Shown: in pieces, positions 61,986 to 64,000 of the stretch
How positions within the stretch are numbered: the first letter of the stretch is position 1
Layout of the letters: each line of letters starts with the position of its first letter
Origin: Kluyvera intermedia
GTDB taxonomy: Bacteria; Pseudomonadota; Gammaproteobacteria; Enterobacterales; Enterobacteriaceae
Direction of reading: 5' to 3'
NCBI RefSeq assembly: GCF_034424175.1
Contig: NZ_CP139986.1
Location: 4,216,001 to 4,280,000, forward strand
DNA: 64,000 bases
Position numbers and translations under genes: made by a program
The notes under the pieces: model-generated
What the model saw: only the letters and a program-made list of their open reading frames with translations
The model's database searches: none
What the model was told of the DNA's origin: nothing

Positions 61986-62843
61986 TTGGCTATCACTATC
62001 ATGGGTATTAATGCGGGCGTTATCCGCCAGGATAAAAATTTCATTGCTCTGGCGCTGAAAATCAAAGCCCCACGTAGCAAAGAGTTGCTTTTCTTCCTTC
62101 CTACACTGGTGCTGAAAGACCTGCTTATCGCACTGGAATTTCGTATTTCGCAGATCCCAACGCTCAGCGCAGACGACCGTAGCCACTATGAAAAATTGCG
62201 CGATAAAGCCGTGCAGAAAATGCATCAAAACATCCCCACTATTTCACGCGAAGAGCTGGAACACGCGGATGTGAATATGCGGGTCAATACCCTTGCGCTA
62301 TTGCAACACGATGCGAACACCATGACCTTTGCACTGAATTTGCAATCAGGTAAAACCGTTGAGCTGACGGTTGATCTGCTCCAGATTGAGCTGCTGATTA
62401 CCGTCATGATCCACGCCATCAACAACGCCGATATGCGCGAACTTGCCGTACGCATGTCATCAATTCTTGATTTCTTACCCCTGTACGACGTGGACTACCG
62501 CGACGGTGGCAATCTTGAATACGACTCTTATGACCACCCAGCCTGGAAGCGTAACTTGTTTGTGCATCATCTGGCGGTGCTTTATCGCTACACAGATGCT
62601 GACAGCAAAGTGCAGTTTTGTGGGACGGTGATTAAAACGCGCAGTAAGCCTGGGACTAAAGAAGTGGAGGGTATTTCTCGCCGCCTGCTGGACGTCAGCC
62701 CGCGACTGAACAAGCTAGCAAACATGCCAAGCCAGGTGCTGGTGAGAGCGCTCTCTTCCGATAAGAACAAAACGTTTAGCGCTGATGCCTGTATGCAAGC
62801 GCTCTATCAACTGCAACAAAACGCTGAAAAAGCCAAAGCCTGA
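61986..62843 (+). CDS. yjeJ: Uncharacterised protein YjeJ
   Basis: 285 residues, cytoplasmic, no signal or membrane helix. Recognised as YjeJ from its place after epmB and shared segments (FIALALKIK, MRELA...LDFLPLYDVD, NLEYDSYD). Function unknown. The TTG at 61986 has AAGGAGAACCG at ideal spacing and matches the E. coli N-terminus (MAISI...); an ATG at 61968 overlaps the ribosome binding site and is less likely. Confidence 0.85.
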   Translation: MAITIMGINAGVIRQDKNFIALALKIKAPRSKELLFFLPTLVLKDLLIALEFRISQIPTLSADDRSHYEKLRDKAVQKMHQNIPTISREELEHADVNMRVNTLALLQHDANTMTFALNLQSGKTVELTVDLLQIELLITVMIHAINNADMRELAVRMSSILDFLPLYDVDYRDGGNLEYDSYDHPAWKRNLFVHHLAVLYRYTDADSKVQFCGTVIKTRSKPGTKEVEGISRRLLDVSPRLNKLANMPSQVLVRALSSDKNKTFSADACMQALYQLQQNAEKAKA

Positions 62844-62848
62844 TTTGC

Positions 62849-62873
62849 AGCCCCCGGTAAAACGCCGGGGGCT
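62849..62873. terminator. Hairpin between convergent yjeJ and yjeI
   Basis: AGCCCCCGG...CCGGGGGCT, a 9-bp perfect stem with a seven-base loop, followed on the plus strand by ACATAAAAATC. Serves both genes. Confidence 0.75.
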
Positions 62874-62882
62874 ACATAAAAA

Positions 62883-63236
62883 TCAATTCGGGCACTTATA
62901 AACCTGGCCGTTCATTTCGCTATCGGTAGGAATGAAGCTGGACAACATGCCTTGCGTTGGGCTGCTCACACCGTAAATCACGTTTCCGCCCAGTTCAGCC
63001 GCATGGTTACGCAATGCGTTTGCCGCGCTACGCATCGAGCCGCCTTCAGCGCCCTGCTGGCCTGAAAGCCAGTTACCCTGTTTACCGGTTGCCGCGCCCA
63101 CCAACTGACACTCCGCGCCCGGCTTATCTTCCACAAAGCGAACATTCTGGCCGCCAGCGGTCAGCTCCGTTGAAGAGCTACAGCCTGCTAACAGCAACGC
63201 CGCGCCGACAATCCCTGCTAAATATTTCACCTGCAT
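62883..63236 (-). CDS. yjeI: DUF4156 lipoprotein YjeI
   Basis: 117 residues, the E. coli length. Lipobox LAGC (Cys19) after MQVKYLAGIVGAALLL, then QVYKCPN at the end. An outer-envelope lipoprotein of unknown role. The ATG at 63234-63236 follows GGGGAACAAC; an upstream in-frame ATG lies just before that site. Confidence 0.94.
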   Translation of the reverse strand: MQVKYLAGIVGAALLLAGCSSSTELTAGGQNVRFVEDKPGAECQLVGAATGKQGNWLSGQQGAEGGSMRSAANALRNHAAELGGNVIYGVSSPTQGMLSSFIPTDSEMNGQVYKCPN

Positions 63237-63481
63237 GTTGTTCCCCATAATCAATAAGCTGGACGCATGTCGTCCGCGTTTAAACCTTATACTAAAAAGA
63301 TGAACAAAAGAAAAATCCTCATGCATTTCTGCAATGAATATGGCAGATCATCGCCTTGAACCGAACGCCCCTAAATGTATTCCGATAATACGCTCAAAAT
63401 GTCGTCTTTTGGCACCTTATGGTTTTTAGTGTTACCCGGTACACCGTTTCCGTACCGCGCACTCAACAATAAGGACACAAC

Positions 63482-64000
63482 ATGAGCAAAACATCCTCGG
63501 GAACAGAGGAAAAGGTGACATGGGTAGGTTATTTCGTTTTTGTACTTACCATTATTTTTTTCTCAGGCTGCTTCGCTAACAGCACACAATGGTGGCGTGT
63601 TTTCGATTTTACGGTGCTGAATGGCAGCTTTGGTCAGGTTAACGCCGTAGGCGAAAAAGCCCTCTCTTTTCGCGGCGTGGGTGGGACGGGGGCAAAAGAT
63701 GGCTTCTTGTTCGCCCTTGAGCTAGCGCCATCCGTCATTTTGTCACTCGGTATTATTTCCGTCACCGAAGGGCTGGGAGGCCTACGCGCGGCGCAGCAGT
63801 TGATGACGCCAATACTGCGTCCTCTGCTGGGCATTCCGGGTATTTGCTCACTGGCGCTCATCGCCAACCTGCAAAACACCGATGCCGCCGCAGGGATGAC
63901 AAAGGAACTGGCCGATGAGGGAGCAATTAGCGACCAGGAACGCGCCATTTTTGCCACATTCCAGACCAGCGGTAGCGCTATCATCACCAACTATTTTTCC
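63482..64000 (+). CDS. Gate/nucleoside-recognition-domain membrane protein, 5' part
   Basis: The first 173 codons; the gene is cut by the window edge. An N-terminal helix (about 12-32, VGYFVFVLTIIFFSGCF), then DGFLFALELAPSVILSLGII and the Gate-domain segment LLGIPGICSLALIANLQNTDAAAGMTKEL. The family includes YjiG/SpmA-type inner-membrane proteins of poorly known function. AAGGAC lies before the ATG at 63482. In E. coli the space between yjeI and groL has no such gene. The 245-bp region upstream should hold its promoter. Confidence 0.8.
   Translation, partial: MSKTSSGTEEKVTWVGYFVFVLTIIFFSGCFANSTQWWRVFDFTVLNGSFGQVNAVGEKALSFRGVGGTGAKDGFLFALELAPSVILSLGIISVTEGLGGLRAAQQLMTPILRPLLGIPGICSLALIANLQNTDAAAGMTKELADEGAISDQERAIFATFQTSGSAIITNYFS

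Overview
The window is a stretch of conserved chromosome from a member of the Enterobacteriaceae. Gene order follows the 94-96 min region of Escherichia coli (cpdB to the groESL side of efp) almost gene for gene. The inducible class C beta-lactamase pair ampR-ampC next to frdD, and an AmpC whose sequence resembles the Enterobacter types (MIR/ACT) as I remember them, suggest the Enterobacter/Lelliottia/Citrobacter group rather than E. coli. The genus is an inference, not a measurement. REP/BIME palindromes, one ERIC element and one C/T-rich inverted-repeat element sit between genes. I see no prophage, transposase, integrase or CRISPR array.

Layout. 1-12.6 kb: 3' end of cpdB, qorR/qorB, an AraC-type regulator beside ytfF, a Tsr/Tar-type chemoreceptor with a sigma-28 promoter, ytfE with an NsrR operator, nudI, cycA, fklB, ytfB and a DMT exporter. 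12.7-14.8 kb: the ribosomal operon rpsF-priB-rpsR-rplI, then yjfY. 14.9-21.9 kb: the complete L-ascorbate regulon (ulaABCDEF, ulaG, ulaR), with an unusual 112-bp tandem duplication at the end of ulaG. 21.8-26.3 kb: yjfP, bsmA, yjfN, aidB and a TDT-family transporter that stands where E. coli has yjfI-yjfC. 26.4-30.2 kb: the nsrR-rnr-rlmB operon. 30.4-42.5 kb: purA, yjeT and the long nnr-tsaE-amiB-mutL-miaA-hfq-hflX-hflK-hflC superoperon, all on the minus strand. 42.5-52.3 kb: queG, a datA-like DnaA-box region, three identical tRNA-Gly genes, orn, rsgA, psd-mscM and yjeM. 52.5-64 kb: epmA, frdABCD, ampR/ampC, gdx (sugE) under a guanidine-II riboswitch, the entericidin genes ecnB and ecnA, efp, epmB, yjeJ, yjeI and the start of a Gate-domain membrane protein cut by the window edge.

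How the genes work together. efp, epmA and epmB all lie here and together make lysylated EF-P. nsrR and one of its classic targets, ytfE, are both present, the latter with a near-perfect operator. The ula genes form a complete ascorbate import and catabolic route ending in D-xylulose 5-phosphate. hfq/hflX/hflKC, mutL/miaA and rsgA/orn are housekeeping RNA, repair and ribosome functions. Most of the window is ordinary core genome. The points worth a second look are regulatory DNA and small-scale rearrangements: the datA-like region, the ulaG 3' duplication, the sigma-28 promoter of the extra chemoreceptor, the ERIC element that becomes a leader of ytfB, the expanded tails of Psd and RNase R, and the accessory genes slotted into an otherwise conserved order. 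I did not find a convincing new multi-gene system.
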